Positions 1 to 8,467 of a DNA stretch of 64,000 nucleotides are shown here, piece by piece. The notes beneath the pieces were generated by a model. The model ran no database searches and had not been told where the DNA came from. It saw only the letters and a list, made by a program, of their open reading frames with translations. The position numbers and the translations under genes are program-made. The stretch comes from Sphingopyxis sp. H053 (lineage in GTDB: Bacteria; Pseudomonadota; Alphaproteobacteria; Sphingomonadales; Sphingomonadaceae), in NCBI RefSeq assembly GCF_001468225.1, contig NZ_LNRU01000008.1:124001-188000 (forward strand), written 5' to 3'. The first letter of the stretch is position 1. Each line of letters starts with the position of its first letter.

Positions 1-252
1 GCAGCGGCTGCGCAAGCAGATGCTGCGCTAGAATGAGGCGCGGGGTCAGCCGGCAGGCCGATCTCGTCCGCTTCACCCTGCAGCGGCGCCGTCCTCGGCT
101 GACCCGCCCCCAAAAGGGGGTGGCGGCGCGCCCGCCAACGCCGCAATCCGGGCGTCCTATCTAGTCCAATTGAGCGATGCGCGGCCGCGGCCGGGCGATA
201 GGGTCGACACCTGCCCGCCCATCGATCGCGGCCGGATGAGGAGCAAAAGGTC
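1..252. other. Leading segment without a complete gene
   Basis: Bases 2-31 read as the last nine codons of a plus-strand frame ending in TAG, possibly the tail of an upstream gene; another frame also closes at 34-36, so this is weak. A hairpin CCCCC-AAAA-GGGGG lies at 107-120 and could be a terminator core, although no T-run follows. GTCCAATTGA at 164-173 is one copy of a motif that recurs before genes later in the window. The rest looks like a promoter region for the gene at 253. Confidence 0.4.
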
Positions 253-1224
253 ATGGCCGCCAATCCCGATGCCATCGCATTCCGGAGCGCGCTCGGCGCG
301 TTTGCAACCGGGGTCACGATCGTCACGACGCGGAATGCGGCGGGCGAAGATTGCGGACTGACCGCCAACAGCTTCAACTCGGTCTCGCTCGATCCGCCGA
401 TGGTGCTGTGGAGCCTCGCGCGCACGTCGAAGAGCATGGAGGCGTTTCAGGGCGCCGCGCATTTCGCGGTGCATATCCTCGCCGCCGATCAGGAGGCGCT
501 CTCAAACGGTTTCGCCAAACGCGGCGCGGACAAGTTCGCCGGTGCCAAAATCGAGCGCGGCGAAGGCGACGTGCCGCTGCTCACCGGCTGTACCGCGCGT
601 TTCCAGTGCCGCACCGCCTATCAATATGAGGGCGGCGACCACATCATCTTCGTGGGCGAGGTCATTGCTTTCGACCATGAGGACCGCGCACCCCTGCTCT
701 TCCATGGCGGCCGCTACGCGCTTGCCGCGCGCAAGGCCGCGATGCTCACCGCCTGCGACGCCGGCGCGCAGCCCGCGGGCAGTTTTGGCGAGGATTTTCT
801 CGGCTATCTGCTCGGCCGCGCGCATTTCCAACTCTATGGGCGGATGCAGGAAAGCTTGCGCGATCATCATCTCGACGCCACCGATCACTTCATCCTGAGC
901 GTGCTGGGAATAAACGACGGACGCACCATAACCGAGATCGACGGTCTGATCGGCTATACCGGCGCGCACATCACCCCCGATCGTATCGCATCGCTCGCGG
1001 CGCGCGACATCGTCCGGACCGATACGCCCGACCGGATATGGCTGACCGACACCGGCCGGCGTGTCCTCGTCGAACTCGCCGCCGCCGCCAAGGCCGCCGA
1101 GGAGGACGCGCTGGGCGCTTTCGACGAGAATGAAACCGCGCTGCTCAAGCATCTGCTCAAACATGTCATCCGCAGCACCGATCCCGGACTTCCTGATCCG
1201 TGGGCGGCGCAGGAGACACCGTAA
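253..1224 (+). CDS. Flavin reductase fused to a MarR-like winged-helix domain
   Basis: The first ~165 residues are a flavin reductase domain of the HpaC/HsaB type (FATGVTIVTT, then GLTANSFNSVSLDPP, the flavin-binding segment), which makes reduced FMN/FAD for a two-component monooxygenase. Residues ~175-323 add a second domain with the helix pattern of a MarR winged helix (DHFILSVLG, then ITPDRIASLAARDIV and WLTDTGRRVL). HsaB alone is about 190 residues, so this is a fusion of 323. Purine-rich GAGGAG and AAAGG precede the ATG. It heads a plus-strand run with the VOC, EthD and SRPBCC genes. The window also encodes an HsaA-like oxygenase at 34 kb with no reductase beside it, so this is the natural partner candidate (inference). 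Confidence 0.8.
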   Translation: MAANPDAIAFRSALGAFATGVTIVTTRNAAGEDCGLTANSFNSVSLDPPMVLWSLARTSKSMEAFQGAAHFAVHILAADQEALSNGFAKRGADKFAGAKIERGEGDVPLLTGCTARFQCRTAYQYEGGDHIIFVGEVIAFDHEDRAPLLFHGGRYALAARKAAMLTACDAGAQPAGSFGEDFLGYLLGRAHFQLYGRMQESLRDHHLDATDHFILSVLGINDGRTITEIDGLIGYTGAHITPDRIASLAARDIVRTDTPDRIWLTDTGRRVLVELAAAAKAAEEDALGAFDENETALLKHLLKHVIRSTDPGLPDPWAAQETP

Positions 1225-1256
1225 ACGCGACGCCCATAATGAAGGAATGCCCGAGG

Positions 1257-1805
1257 ATGGAGAAGATACGGACAATCGCGGGGCATGGCCCGATCTCCCA
1301 GATCGCCTGGCTGACCGAGAATCTGGATCGCGCGATCGACCAATGGCGCCTCCTCGCGGGCGTGGGGCCCTGGACCGTCTATCGCAACGTCACACTCGAC
1401 GGCCACTATCGCGGCGCGCCCGCGACGATCGGGATCGATGTCGGACTCGCGTATCAAGGCGAGACCCAGATCGAACTGATCGCGCCGCACGGCACCGGCC
1501 CCTCGCCCTATCATGACGAAAATGGCCGCGTACGCGTGGGCATGCACCATGTCGCCTGGCTGGTCGACGATGTCGCGGCGGCCGCGAAGAATGCCGCCGC
1601 CGCGGGTCTCGTTCCCGTCTTCAGCGCCGAGAGCGGGGGCGGTGCAACGCGCGTCGCCTATCTCGAGGCCCCCGACGAACCCGCGATCCTGCTCGAACTG
1701 ATCGAGGCGACGCCGATGATCCGCGACGGCTTCACGGCAGGGACCGCCGCCGCCCGCGATTGGGACGGCAGCAACCCCGTTACCATTTTCGACTTCGCAG
1801 CCTGA
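1257..1805 (+). CDS. VOC (glyoxalase/bleomycin-resistance) family protein
   Basis: A 182-residue protein with a vicinal-oxygen-chelate fold: ISQIAWLTENLDRAIDQW near the start and a second half-motif VGMHHVAWLVDDVAAAA, the pattern of methylmalonyl-CoA epimerase/glyoxalase-like proteins. The in-frame ATG at 1257 is preferred to 1239 because AAGGA at 1242-1246 sits 10 bases upstream. It is 32 bases downstream of the fusion reductase and 9 bases before the EthD gene, so probably co-transcribed. Substrate unknown. Confidence 0.75.
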   Translation: MEKIRTIAGHGPISQIAWLTENLDRAIDQWRLLAGVGPWTVYRNVTLDGHYRGAPATIGIDVGLAYQGETQIELIAPHGTGPSPYHDENGRVRVGMHHVAWLVDDVAAAAKNAAAAGLVPVFSAESGGGATRVAYLEAPDEPAILLELIEATPMIRDGFTAGTAAARDWDGSNPVTIFDFAA

Positions 1806-1814
1806 GGGAGCATC

Positions 1815-2528
1815 ATGGAAAAGATCATTTACGCTCTGTGGAAAGACAGCGCGGAGGAAGACGCACGCTTCACCGCGCGGCTGCTGGGCGACATTGCGCC
1901 GCGGCTTGGAGGACTGGCGCACGCGGTGCGCGTCAATGTCCAGGACGACAGCGTCGCGAACGGCACCTCGCCGCGCATGACCTCGACCCGCCCGCAGATG
2001 GATGCCGTGGTTCAGCTCTGGCTGCCGAGCGCGAACGACCCCGAACGCGCCGCCGTCGATGCGGTCATCGCGGACGCCGCGCCGCGCCATGCCGCGTGGC
2101 TGGCGAGCGAATCCACCATTATCGCCAACACTCAGCATCCGCCGACGCCCGGTGTGCGCACCGAAGGCTTTTCGCAGATCGTCTTTCTCGGTCTGCCGCC
2201 GCGGCTGAGCTGGGACGCGTGGCGTGATGCGTGGCAGCGCCAGCATTCGGCGGTCGCGGTCGATACGCAAAGCAACTTCGAATATGTCCAGAATCTGATC
2301 GTGCGGCCGCTGAGCTATGGCGCACCCGCCTATGTCGCGATGGTCGAGGAATGCTTCCCCGCCGCCGCGCTGACCGACGAGGCGGTCTATTTCGACGCGG
2401 CGGGCGACGCCGCGCGGCTGGCGGAGAACCAGCGGCTGATGATGGAAAGCTGCGCGCGCTTCATCGATTTCGACCGGATCGACTGCATCCCGACCAGCCA
2501 GTTCGATGTTCGGCCGTTCGCCCGCTAA
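1815..2528 (+). CDS. EthD-domain protein
   Basis: 237 residues that read as two weak EthD/dimeric alpha-beta barrel repeats: MEKIIYALWK at the start and IVFLGLPPRLSWDAWRDAW in the second half. EthD proteins are common beside monooxygenases in sphingomonad catabolic clusters, but their reaction is usually undefined. GGGAG lies five bases before the ATG. Located between the VOC and SRPBCC genes in one plus-strand run. Confidence 0.7.
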   Translation: MEKIIYALWKDSAEEDARFTARLLGDIAPRLGGLAHAVRVNVQDDSVANGTSPRMTSTRPQMDAVVQLWLPSANDPERAAVDAVIADAAPRHAAWLASESTIIANTQHPPTPGVRTEGFSQIVFLGLPPRLSWDAWRDAWQRQHSAVAVDTQSNFEYVQNLIVRPLSYGAPAYVAMVEECFPAAALTDEAVYFDAAGDAARLAENQRLMMESCARFIDFDRIDCIPTSQFDVRPFAR

Positions 2529-2554
2529 AGCCCCACAAATCGAAAGGATATGTC

Positions 2555-3061
2555 GTGCGTGATAAGGATGAATCGCTGACCTATGTCGATCCCGACGCCA
2601 TCGTCCGCTCGGAGCGCGTCGAAATCGACGCCCCCGCCGCGGTGGTCTGGGAGATATTGGTCGATCTGCCCCGCTACGGCGAATGGAACCCCTTTTGCAT
2701 CGCGGCGGAATCCACGCTCGCCATGGGCGCGCCGGTCAACATGACGCTCAAAAGCTATACCGAACCCGATACGGTCTTTCCCAATTGCGAATATGTCTGC
2801 GCGTTCGAGCCCGGAAAGCTGCTGTCATGGGAACTTCCCCATGCCGAAGCCTGGCCCTATCCGGCGCGGCGCGATCAGGTCATCGAGGCGCTGGGCGAGA
2901 ATGCCTGCGCCTATCATTCGACCGATGCCTTTCTGGGACCCAACGGCATTCATGTGATGCGCTTTGCCGGCCCTTGGGTGAAACGCGCTTTCGACGACAC
3001 CGCTTATGCGCTCAAGGCCCGCGCCGAAGCGATGTATCGGGACCGCAAAACCGCGGGGTGA
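2555..3061 (+). CDS. SRPBCC (START-like) family protein
   Basis: 168 residues. The segment SERVEIDAPAAVVWEILVDL and the later FEPGKLLSWEL fit the SRPBCC ligand-binding fold (helix-grip), which binds hydrophobic ligands. The start is a GTG at 2555 with GAAAGGA at 2542-2548, six to seven bases upstream; no good ATG is available. It is the last gene of the 253-3061 run and ends just before a strong hairpin. Function unassigned; a steroid or aromatic ligand would suit the neighbourhood (inference). Confidence 0.72.
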   Translation: MRDKDESLTYVDPDAIVRSERVEIDAPAAVVWEILVDLPRYGEWNPFCIAAESTLAMGAPVNMTLKSYTEPDTVFPNCEYVCAFEPGKLLSWELPHAEAWPYPARRDQVIEALGENACAYHSTDAFLGPNGIHVMRFAGPWVKRAFDDTAYALKARAEAMYRDRKTAG

Positions 3062-3089
3062 TCTCCGGCCTCAACCCGGACTGAAAACA

Positions 3090-3129
3090 GTGAAGCCGGG
3101 GGTCGCTCATTTGCGACCCCCGGCTTCAC
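3090..3129. terminator. Perfect 17-bp hairpin between convergent genes
   Basis: Arms 3090-3106 and 3113-3129 are perfect reverse complements around a six-base loop. It lies between the stop of the SRPBCC gene and the stop of the TonB receptor gene read from the other strand, so it probably terminates both. No long T-run follows on either side. Confidence 0.75.
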
Positions 3130-3150
3130 GAGATCATGGCATGCGGCTCT

Positions 3151-5517
3151 CTAGAATTTGAAGCCCAGCTCGACGCCAAAGCTGCGCGGATCGCCGTACA
3201 TGACGCCGGCGAAGCCGAGCGAACCGAAGTCGATCCCCGAGAGCGCATAATCTTCCTTGGTCAGATTCTTGCCCCAGACCGAGATCGAAGCTTTGGCGCC
3301 GCCGACCGCGATGTCGGAGATCGATAGCCGCGCGCTCAGCAGGCCGACCCCGCCATCGGAGATTTCCTCGTTGAACGGATTGACCGGGTGCCAATAGACC
3401 TTGCTGCGATAGCTCCAGTCGGTGCGCGCGATGAATTTCCCGAAATTGCCGAGTTCGGTTTCATATTGTGCGCCGATATTGGCGGTCGTCGCGGCCGAAT
3501 ATTGGAACTTGGCGACATCCGAAATGTCGGTGGCGACACCGGTCATCGGATCGACGAAGGTGAATCTTTTATATTTGCGGTCGGTGTAACCGAACGACGC
3601 GTCGACGGTGAGCCCATCGGTGATCTGCGCCTGCAGCTCGGCCTCGATACCGGTGTAGGTGGCCTTCGCGGCATTCACCGTCGTGCTGGCCGCGCCGCCA
3701 GTGCCGGCGAGGAATTGCTGCACCTGAAGGTCGTCATAGATCGCGTGGAAAGCGGCGACGTTGAAGCGGACGCGGCGATCGAACAACTCGCTCTTGAACC
3801 CGATTTCATAGGACACGAGGTCCTCGGGATTGAAGCCATTATTGTCCGCCGCACGGGCGTTGAAACCGCCCGCCTTATACCCCGTGCTCACACGGGCATA
3901 AGTCATGATGTCGTCGCTCCAGTCATAGGAGATATTGGCAAGCCAGTTCAGGCGATTGAACTTGCGCGTCAGGTCGCGCGGCGCGGTCGGTGCCGGCGCC
4001 GACTGGATCAGATGCTTCTTGTCCTCGGTATAGCGAATGCCGCCGGTGATGCTCAGCCGGCTGTCGAGCGCCGCCGGTTTCCAGGTGAGCTGGCTGAACG
4101 CAGCCACCGACCGCGAGATGTGGCGATAGGACAACAATGTGTCGAGGTTGACGCCAAAGCTATTGAGGTTGACCCCCGGCGCGATCGGGATCGGCACCGG
4201 CGACGGGAGGACCAATGTGAAGCCCTGCGGATTCACCTCGGTCGCGCGCTCGCGGAAATAATAGCCGCCGAGGACATAATCAAACTCGTCGCCGATCGAG
4301 CCGATCAGGTTGAATTCTTGGCTGAACTGCTTTTGATGCCGCTCATTACTGGTGTGGAACAGGTCGATCGGGCCGATGCCCTGCGGAATGAAGGCATTGG
4401 GCGGCACCAGAATCGCCGGGCTGACGAGGAAGCCGACGAGCCCCCCATTGCCGTCGAGATCGGAGCTGTCGCTCACATTGTCCCACTTGCGATAGCCGGT
4501 GATCGAGCGCAGCGTCGCATCGCCGATCTCGAGGTTGAGCGTCAGCGAATGACCTTGCACCTTGTCATGCGCATTGCCGTCGCGATCGAGCCGGATCTGC
4601 GACAGCCGGTCCTGCGAAACCTGCGGCGCGGTGCCGCCGAACGCGGGCGAGAAGCTCAGATACTGGAGGATGTCGGGGCGGATCGCGCGCAGCTGGAACG
4701 CATTGGCGCGGCCGTTGCGGTCGCTTGAATCAAAGACATAGTCGGCGGTAAAACCGGTGCCCTTGTCAAAGCGCACCGCGGCGCGGACGGCGTCGGTGTT
4801 GCGCGCGCCCGGATCGCGCTTGTCGGACGGTTCGAGCAGATTGTCGACGGTTCCGTTGCGCTGACTGTGGTAATAGCCGAGCTTCAGCGCCAGACCGGTG
4901 TCGCCCAGTTCGCCGGTGTCGATCAGCGCCTTCACCATATATTCGTCGAAGCTGCCGTAGCCGACCTGCAGACGGCCGCCGAAATCCTTCGACGGCTTGG
5001 CCGAGATCAGGTTGACCGCGCCGCCCGTCGTGTTGCGGCCATAGAGCGTGCCCTGCGGCCCGCGGAGGATTTCGACGCGTTCGAGGTCCATCATGTCGAA
5101 CAGCGCGCCCGCCGAACGGCCGACGATGACGCCGTCGACATAAAGCCCCACCGCGGGATCGGCGGTCAGGATCGGGTCGTTGTCGACGATGCCGCGGATC
5201 GAAATCGACGGGTTGGCCGTCGCCGACGGCGTTTCGGTGATGATGAGGTTGGGCGCTGCGCTGCCAAGCGCGGCGACGCTGGTGATGCCGCGCTGCTCGA
5301 TCGCTTCGGCATTGATCGCACTGATCGCGAGCGGCGTGTCCTGCAGGCTCTCCGCGCGCTTCTGCGCCGTAACGATGATTTCGGTCAGCCCCTCGGACGC
5401 GGCACCCTCGGCCTGCGGCGCCTGTTCGGCCTGCTGCGCTTGCGCGGCGCTGGCCATCCAGGGCGCGATCAGCGCGATGGCGGCCATCTGCGTGCGGCGA
5501 TGTGTGCGTGCCTTCAT
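3151..5517 (-). CDS. TonB-dependent outer-membrane receptor (1)
   Basis: About 788 residues. A signal peptide (basic start, then AAIALIAPWMASAAQAQ) is followed by a TonB-box-like TEIIVTAQKR, a plug domain (ISIRGI, VGLYVDGVIVGRSAGAL, ILRGPQGTLYGRNTTGG) and a beta-barrel ending in aromatic F. Such receptors carry large substrates across the outer membrane. The ATG at 5517 is chosen: GGAGGG lies about 9 bases upstream, whereas the ATG at 5526 abuts it. Upstream lies a TGCGT-N20-ACGCA site and a 17-bp palindrome. Steroid uptake is inferred from context only. Confidence 0.88.
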   Translation of the reverse strand: MKARTHRRTQMAAIALIAPWMASAAQAQQAEQAPQAEGAASEGLTEIIVTAQKRAESLQDTPLAISAINAEAIEQRGITSVAALGSAAPNLIITETPSATANPSISIRGIVDNDPILTADPAVGLYVDGVIVGRSAGALFDMMDLERVEILRGPQGTLYGRNTTGGAVNLISAKPSKDFGGRLQVGYGSFDEYMVKALIDTGELGDTGLALKLGYYHSQRNGTVDNLLEPSDKRDPGARNTDAVRAAVRFDKGTGFTADYVFDSSDRNGRANAFQLRAIRPDILQYLSFSPAFGGTAPQVSQDRLSQIRLDRDGNAHDKVQGHSLTLNLEIGDATLRSITGYRKWDNVSDSSDLDGNGGLVGFLVSPAILVPPNAFIPQGIGPIDLFHTSNERHQKQFSQEFNLIGSIGDEFDYVLGGYYFRERATEVNPQGFTLVLPSPVPIPIAPGVNLNSFGVNLDTLLSYRHISRSVAAFSQLTWKPAALDSRLSITGGIRYTEDKKHLIQSAPAPTAPRDLTRKFNRLNWLANISYDWSDDIMTYARVSTGYKAGGFNARAADNNGFNPEDLVSYEIGFKSELFDRRVRFNVAAFHAIYDDLQVQQFLAGTGGAASTTVNAAKATYTGIEAELQAQITDGLTVDASFGYTDRKYKRFTFVDPMTGVATDISDVAKFQYSAATTANIGAQYETELGNFGKFIARTDWSYRSKVYWHPVNPFNEEISDGGVGLLSARLSISDIAVGGAKASISVWGKNLTKEDYALSGIDFGSLGFAGVMYGDPRSFGVELGFKF

Positions 5518-5545
5518 CAGTCCCATCCCTCCTGCTTGTCAATTA

Positions 5546-5562
5546 TGGCGTATTATGCGCCA
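5546..5562. promoter_or_regulatory. 17-bp palindrome in TonB receptor promoter
   Basis: The sequence is TGGCGTATTATGCGCCA, a palindrome with one mismatched pair around a central T. It lies 29 bases before the chosen ATG, and a TTGACA-like -35 for the receptor is read on the minus strand at 5573-5568. A repressor here would block transcription (inference). Confidence 0.45.
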
Positions 5563-5584
5563 CTTTTTGTCAATTTTCACATGA

Positions 5585-5614
5585 TGCGTAATATATGCAA
5601 TACATACCTACGCA
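5585..5614. promoter_or_regulatory. TGCGT-N20-ACGCA site, upstream of TonB receptor 1
   Basis: Exact match to the shared inverted repeat: TGCGT at 5585-5589 and ACGCA at 5610-5614, 20 bases apart. It lies in an AT-rich stretch that contrasts with the GC-rich coding DNA. One of nine copies in the window. Confidence 0.6.
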
Positions 5615-5657
5615 AGCAGGTAATTCAACACCCCCTTTTGGGGGTGGGGGCGCGGAC

Positions 5658-5683
5658 AAAAAAAGGGGCGGCAAAGCCGCCCC
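5658..5683 (-). terminator. Rho-independent terminator of the P450-ferredoxin pair
   Basis: Read on the minus strand, an 8-bp stem (arms 5676-5683 and 5665-5672, loop of three) is followed by seven T. It begins about 20 bases past the ferredoxin stop and so ends the P450-ferredoxin transcript. A further hairpin, ACCCCC-TTTT-GGGGGT, lies just beyond at 5630-5645. Confidence 0.85.
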
Positions 5684-5703
5684 AGTTACCGCCCCTAACT
5701 CAT

Positions 5704-6039
5704 TCAAACCCCGGGCTGTTCTTTGGGGATATGCACCCTCAGCCCGTCCAGTTCCTCGGTGATATGAATCTGGCAACTCAGCCGGCTGCCCGCTGTTACC
5801 GCGATCGCGTCGGACAGCGCATCGAGCATGATGGCCTCGTCCTCGCCCGGCGGCCCGACTCGGTCGATCCAGGCATCGTCAACATAGACGTGGCAGGTGC
5901 CACACTGGCGGACGCCGCCGCACAGCGCATCGATCCCGTCGACGAGGTTGCCGATGGCAAGATGCATGACCGCCATGCCCTCGAAGTTGGTGCAGGTCTT
6001 TTCGCTCCCGTCGGGCTGGACATAGGTGACGCGGGCCAT
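5704..6039 (-). CDS. 2Fe-2S ferredoxin (adrenodoxin/putidaredoxin type)
   Basis: 111 residues with the cluster ligands C40, C46, C49 (CGGVRQCGTC, the CX5CX2C pattern) and C89 in RLSCQ. This is the vertebrate-type ferredoxin that passes electrons to bacterial P450s. The ATG at 6037-6039 overlaps the P450 stop by one base (TGATG), so the two are translationally coupled and the ferredoxin is almost certainly the P450's donor. No ferredoxin reductase gene is seen in the window. Confidence 0.92.
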   Translation of the reverse strand: MARVTYVQPDGSEKTCTNFEGMAVMHLAIGNLVDGIDALCGGVRQCGTCHVYVDDAWIDRVGPPGEDEAIMLDALSDAIAVTAGSRLSCQIHITEELDGLRVHIPKEQPGV

Positions 6040-7457
6040 CAGTTCGCACCCTTCGCGTGCGCGGGACATCCTGCCGCCGCCGCAACCGCATCAAGGTCGG
6101 CCGGCGCGCCCGCTGCTATGGTCCGGCGCTTGTAGCGCACCCGGCACGGTTGTTCGGGCCAATAGGTGCCGGCACCGGCGATCGGGCGCGGCGTGTCGAT
6201 CAATTCCATGTCGTATCGCTGGAGCAGGATGGCGATCAGCGCCTTCATCTCCATCCGCGCGAAATTGACCCCGGCGCAGCGGTGCATGCCGCCGCCAAAG
6301 CCGATCAGGCTGTTCGATTCGACTTTGCTGTCCGCGCGTTCGGTGTTGAAGCGCTCGGGATCATAGTCGTCGGGGCGGTCGAAGATTTCGCTCATCCGGT
6401 GGCTGACCGAGGGCGCGAGCAGGATCCAGTCGCCTTCGCGAACCTGATAACCGTCGCGCTCGAAATCGGCCGCCGCCTTGCGGATCATCGTGAAGGCGAC
6501 GGGATGCAGCCGCTCGGTCTCGCGCAGCGCCAGATCCATTTTCTGCATCGCGATCGCCTGTTCCCAGCTGAGATCGGCGCCCGAGGCCGAACCCAATATG
6601 GCCCCAATCTCACCCCGCAGCACATCCTGATATTCGCGGTTCTGGAGGATATCGATCATCGCCCAGCTGACCTGTCCCGCGGTCGTTTCATGCCCCGCCC
6701 AGACGAGGAGCAGGATCATGTGGATGATCAGCTCGTCGGGGATCGGGCGGCCGTCGGGATAGGTCGATGCCACCATGTCCTGGAAAAAATCAGCAGGCTC
6801 GACCGGGTTGGCGCGCCGCCGCCTGATCCAGTCGCCAAGGATTCGGTGAAGCTTTTTCTTGGCGGCCTGGCTGCGACGCATCTTCTTCGTCGGGAGCCAG
6901 AGCGGCAGGACAAATTCCATCCCGCCCGAGAAGTCGCGAAACAGCTCGAAAAATTCATGACCCAGCTTCTGCTTGAAATCGCGCCCCATGAAGCTGTGCG
7001 CCGCGATGTCCATGACGACCGGCCCCAAGGTCGAGATAAGATCGAACTCCCCGCTGTCGCCGAGGCGGTGACAGAGCGCCATCGTCTCCTCCGCCATCAC
7101 CGGCACATATTGCTTCATCGCCGAAGCCTTGAAGCGCGGCATGATGACCGCGCGCTGGTTCAGATACTCCTCCATCTCGGCAAAGGAGTAGAAATTGGGC
7201 GAGAACATCTTGTGGAAGAAGGGCATCGATTCACGGATCGACAGCAGCTTGTCGGTTTCCTGAAAGACAAAGCGATTATTGTCGGGTCCGAGCATCACGA
7301 CCATGTTCCGCCCGCCCATGCGGAACGAATAGATCGGACCATGTTCCTGATAGCCCCGGCGCAGCAATCCGACCGGATCCTTGAAGAAGTCTGTCAGGTG
7401 ACCGAGGAGCGGAACGCCGCCGCGCATCGCGGGTGGCTGCATGGCGATTGCCGACAT
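6039..7457 (-). CDS. Cytochrome P450
   Basis: 472 residues from the ATG at 7457 (AGGGAGA seven bases upstream). P450 hallmarks are present: oxygen-binding I-helix AGHETTA near residue 252, ETER of the ExxR motif near 313, and the heme loop FGGGMHRCAG with the Cys ligand near 394. The heme loop and overall feel recall the CYP51 branch, but I cannot name a family with certainty. Coupled to a ferredoxin gene. In this setting hydroxylation of a steroid or its side chain is a reasonable inference. Confidence 0.92.
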   Translation of the reverse strand: MSAIAMQPPAMRGGVPLLGHLTDFFKDPVGLLRRGYQEHGPIYSFRMGGRNMVVMLGPDNNRFVFQETDKLLSIRESMPFFHKMFSPNFYSFAEMEEYLNQRAVIMPRFKASAMKQYVPVMAEETMALCHRLGDSGEFDLISTLGPVVMDIAAHSFMGRDFKQKLGHEFFELFRDFSGGMEFVLPLWLPTKKMRRSQAAKKKLHRILGDWIRRRRANPVEPADFFQDMVASTYPDGRPIPDELIIHMILLLVWAGHETTAGQVSWAMIDILQNREYQDVLRGEIGAILGSASGADLSWEQAIAMQKMDLALRETERLHPVAFTMIRKAAADFERDGYQVREGDWILLAPSVSHRMSEIFDRPDDYDPERFNTERADSKVESNSLIGFGGGMHRCAGVNFARMEMKALIAILLQRYDMELIDTPRPIAGAGTYWPEQPCRVRYKRRTIAAGAPADLDAVAAAAGCPAHAKGAN

Positions 7458-7565
7458 CGAATTTCTCCCTCTCGCGCCGGCGTCGAGGCCGGCTTGCAAT
7501 CGGGTATCGCGCCGGTGCCCCGCACCGCCGAGAGGGTCGCATGATTGTAGCGAATTTTAATCCTT

Positions 7566-8360
7566 TCAGGATCGTCTTTCGCGACTTTTGGCGCCAAACG
7601 CGCCTGCGGTGACGTCGCGGGCGACCATCGGCAACGGGATCGGGGTCGATGCGATCAGCAAGCCGACATTGGTCTTCACCGCAGGCGGCAGCAAGGCATC
7701 GCGCGCGATCAGGTCGCGGACTTCGCGAAACAGGCTGACGAGCCGGCGTTCGAGCAAGATGCGCGAGGCATCGGACAGCTCGCCGATCTCGAATTCCCAG
7801 ATCGAGCCCTTTGCCGAGAAGTCATATTGGAGAAACTCCTCCTTGACCCGCCGGTCGAAGAAACGCCGCATCGGCCCGCCGCGGCGCCAGCTGATGCTGC
7901 GCGCGGTCATCAGGCGGATGATGTTGCCGGGGAGCAACTGGATCAACCCGATGCGTTCGAGCTTCATCAGCGCCGGGATCAGCAAGGTCTGGTCGATACC
8001 ATAATCCCTCTCGATCCGTTCGACAGTCCAGCCGCCGGTCGCGAGGTGAAAGCAGAAGAGCGCGAGCGGATCGTCGACCAGCGCCTGCTCCTGCGCGTCG
8101 CTGAGCATATCGGGCATCGCGGGCTGCGACGCGTCGGCAAGCCGCGCGAGTTCGAGAAAATTGATCCCGGCGAGTTCGCAGATTTCGTCGATCCGCGCGA
8201 GCGTGAAGCTGCGCTGCGCGAAGGTCCGACGAACGCTGGCGTGGCTGATGCCGAGCGCCGCCGCAACATCGGCATAGGTCAGCCCGCGCTCTTTCAGCAC
8301 GCGCTTCAGCGCCTCGACCAGATAGTTGGACTGGCTGCCCAGCCCCGCTTTCGTCGTCAT
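7566..8360 (-). CDS. XRE-type helix-turn-helix regulator with a large C-terminal domain
   Basis: 264 residues. Residues ~17-75 form a Cro/C1-type HTH (LTYADVAAALGISHASVRRT, then ITLARIDEICELAGI-like helix). The remaining ~190 residues contain a possible winged segment (IDQTLLIPALMKLERIGLIQLLPGN) but no domain I can name. GGAGG lies six bases before the ATG at 8360 (three before 8363). It sits between the P450 unit and a divergent SnoaL gene, across an AT-rich gap. Candidate local regulator. Confidence 0.8.
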   Translation of the reverse strand: MTTKAGLGSQSNYLVEALKRVLKERGLTYADVAAALGISHASVRRTFAQRSFTLARIDEICELAGINFLELARLADASQPAMPDMLSDAQEQALVDDPLALFCFHLATGGWTVERIERDYGIDQTLLIPALMKLERIGLIQLLPGNIIRLMTARSISWRRGGPMRRFFDRRVKEEFLQYDFSAKGSIWEFEIGELSDASRILLERRLVSLFREVRDLIARDALLPPAVKTNVGLLIASTPIPLPMVARDVTAGAFGAKSRERRS

Positions 8361-8467
8361 CATGACCCTCCAAATTCTACGCAAATCAGCATAATTTTTA
8401 CAATACGACTTGCCTATGCGTTTTTCCATGCACAAACATGATGGCGATACGCATGGGAGAAATGATG
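8361..8467. promoter_or_regulatory. AT-rich divergent promoter region (XRE / SnoaL)
   Basis: TACGCA at 8378-8383 and TATGCGT at 8415-8421 resemble single arms of the shared TGCGT-N20-ACGCA motif, but here they point outward and are 35 bases apart, so this is not counted as a full site. The same ACGC-N35-GCGT arrangement occurs at 13325-13367. Confidence 0.35.

Noticed and set aside
8378..8452. Shared TGCGT-N20-ACGCA operator in the XRE/SnoaL gap.
   Set aside because: Arms exist, but no pair has the inward orientation and 20-base spacing; recorded only as half-sites.
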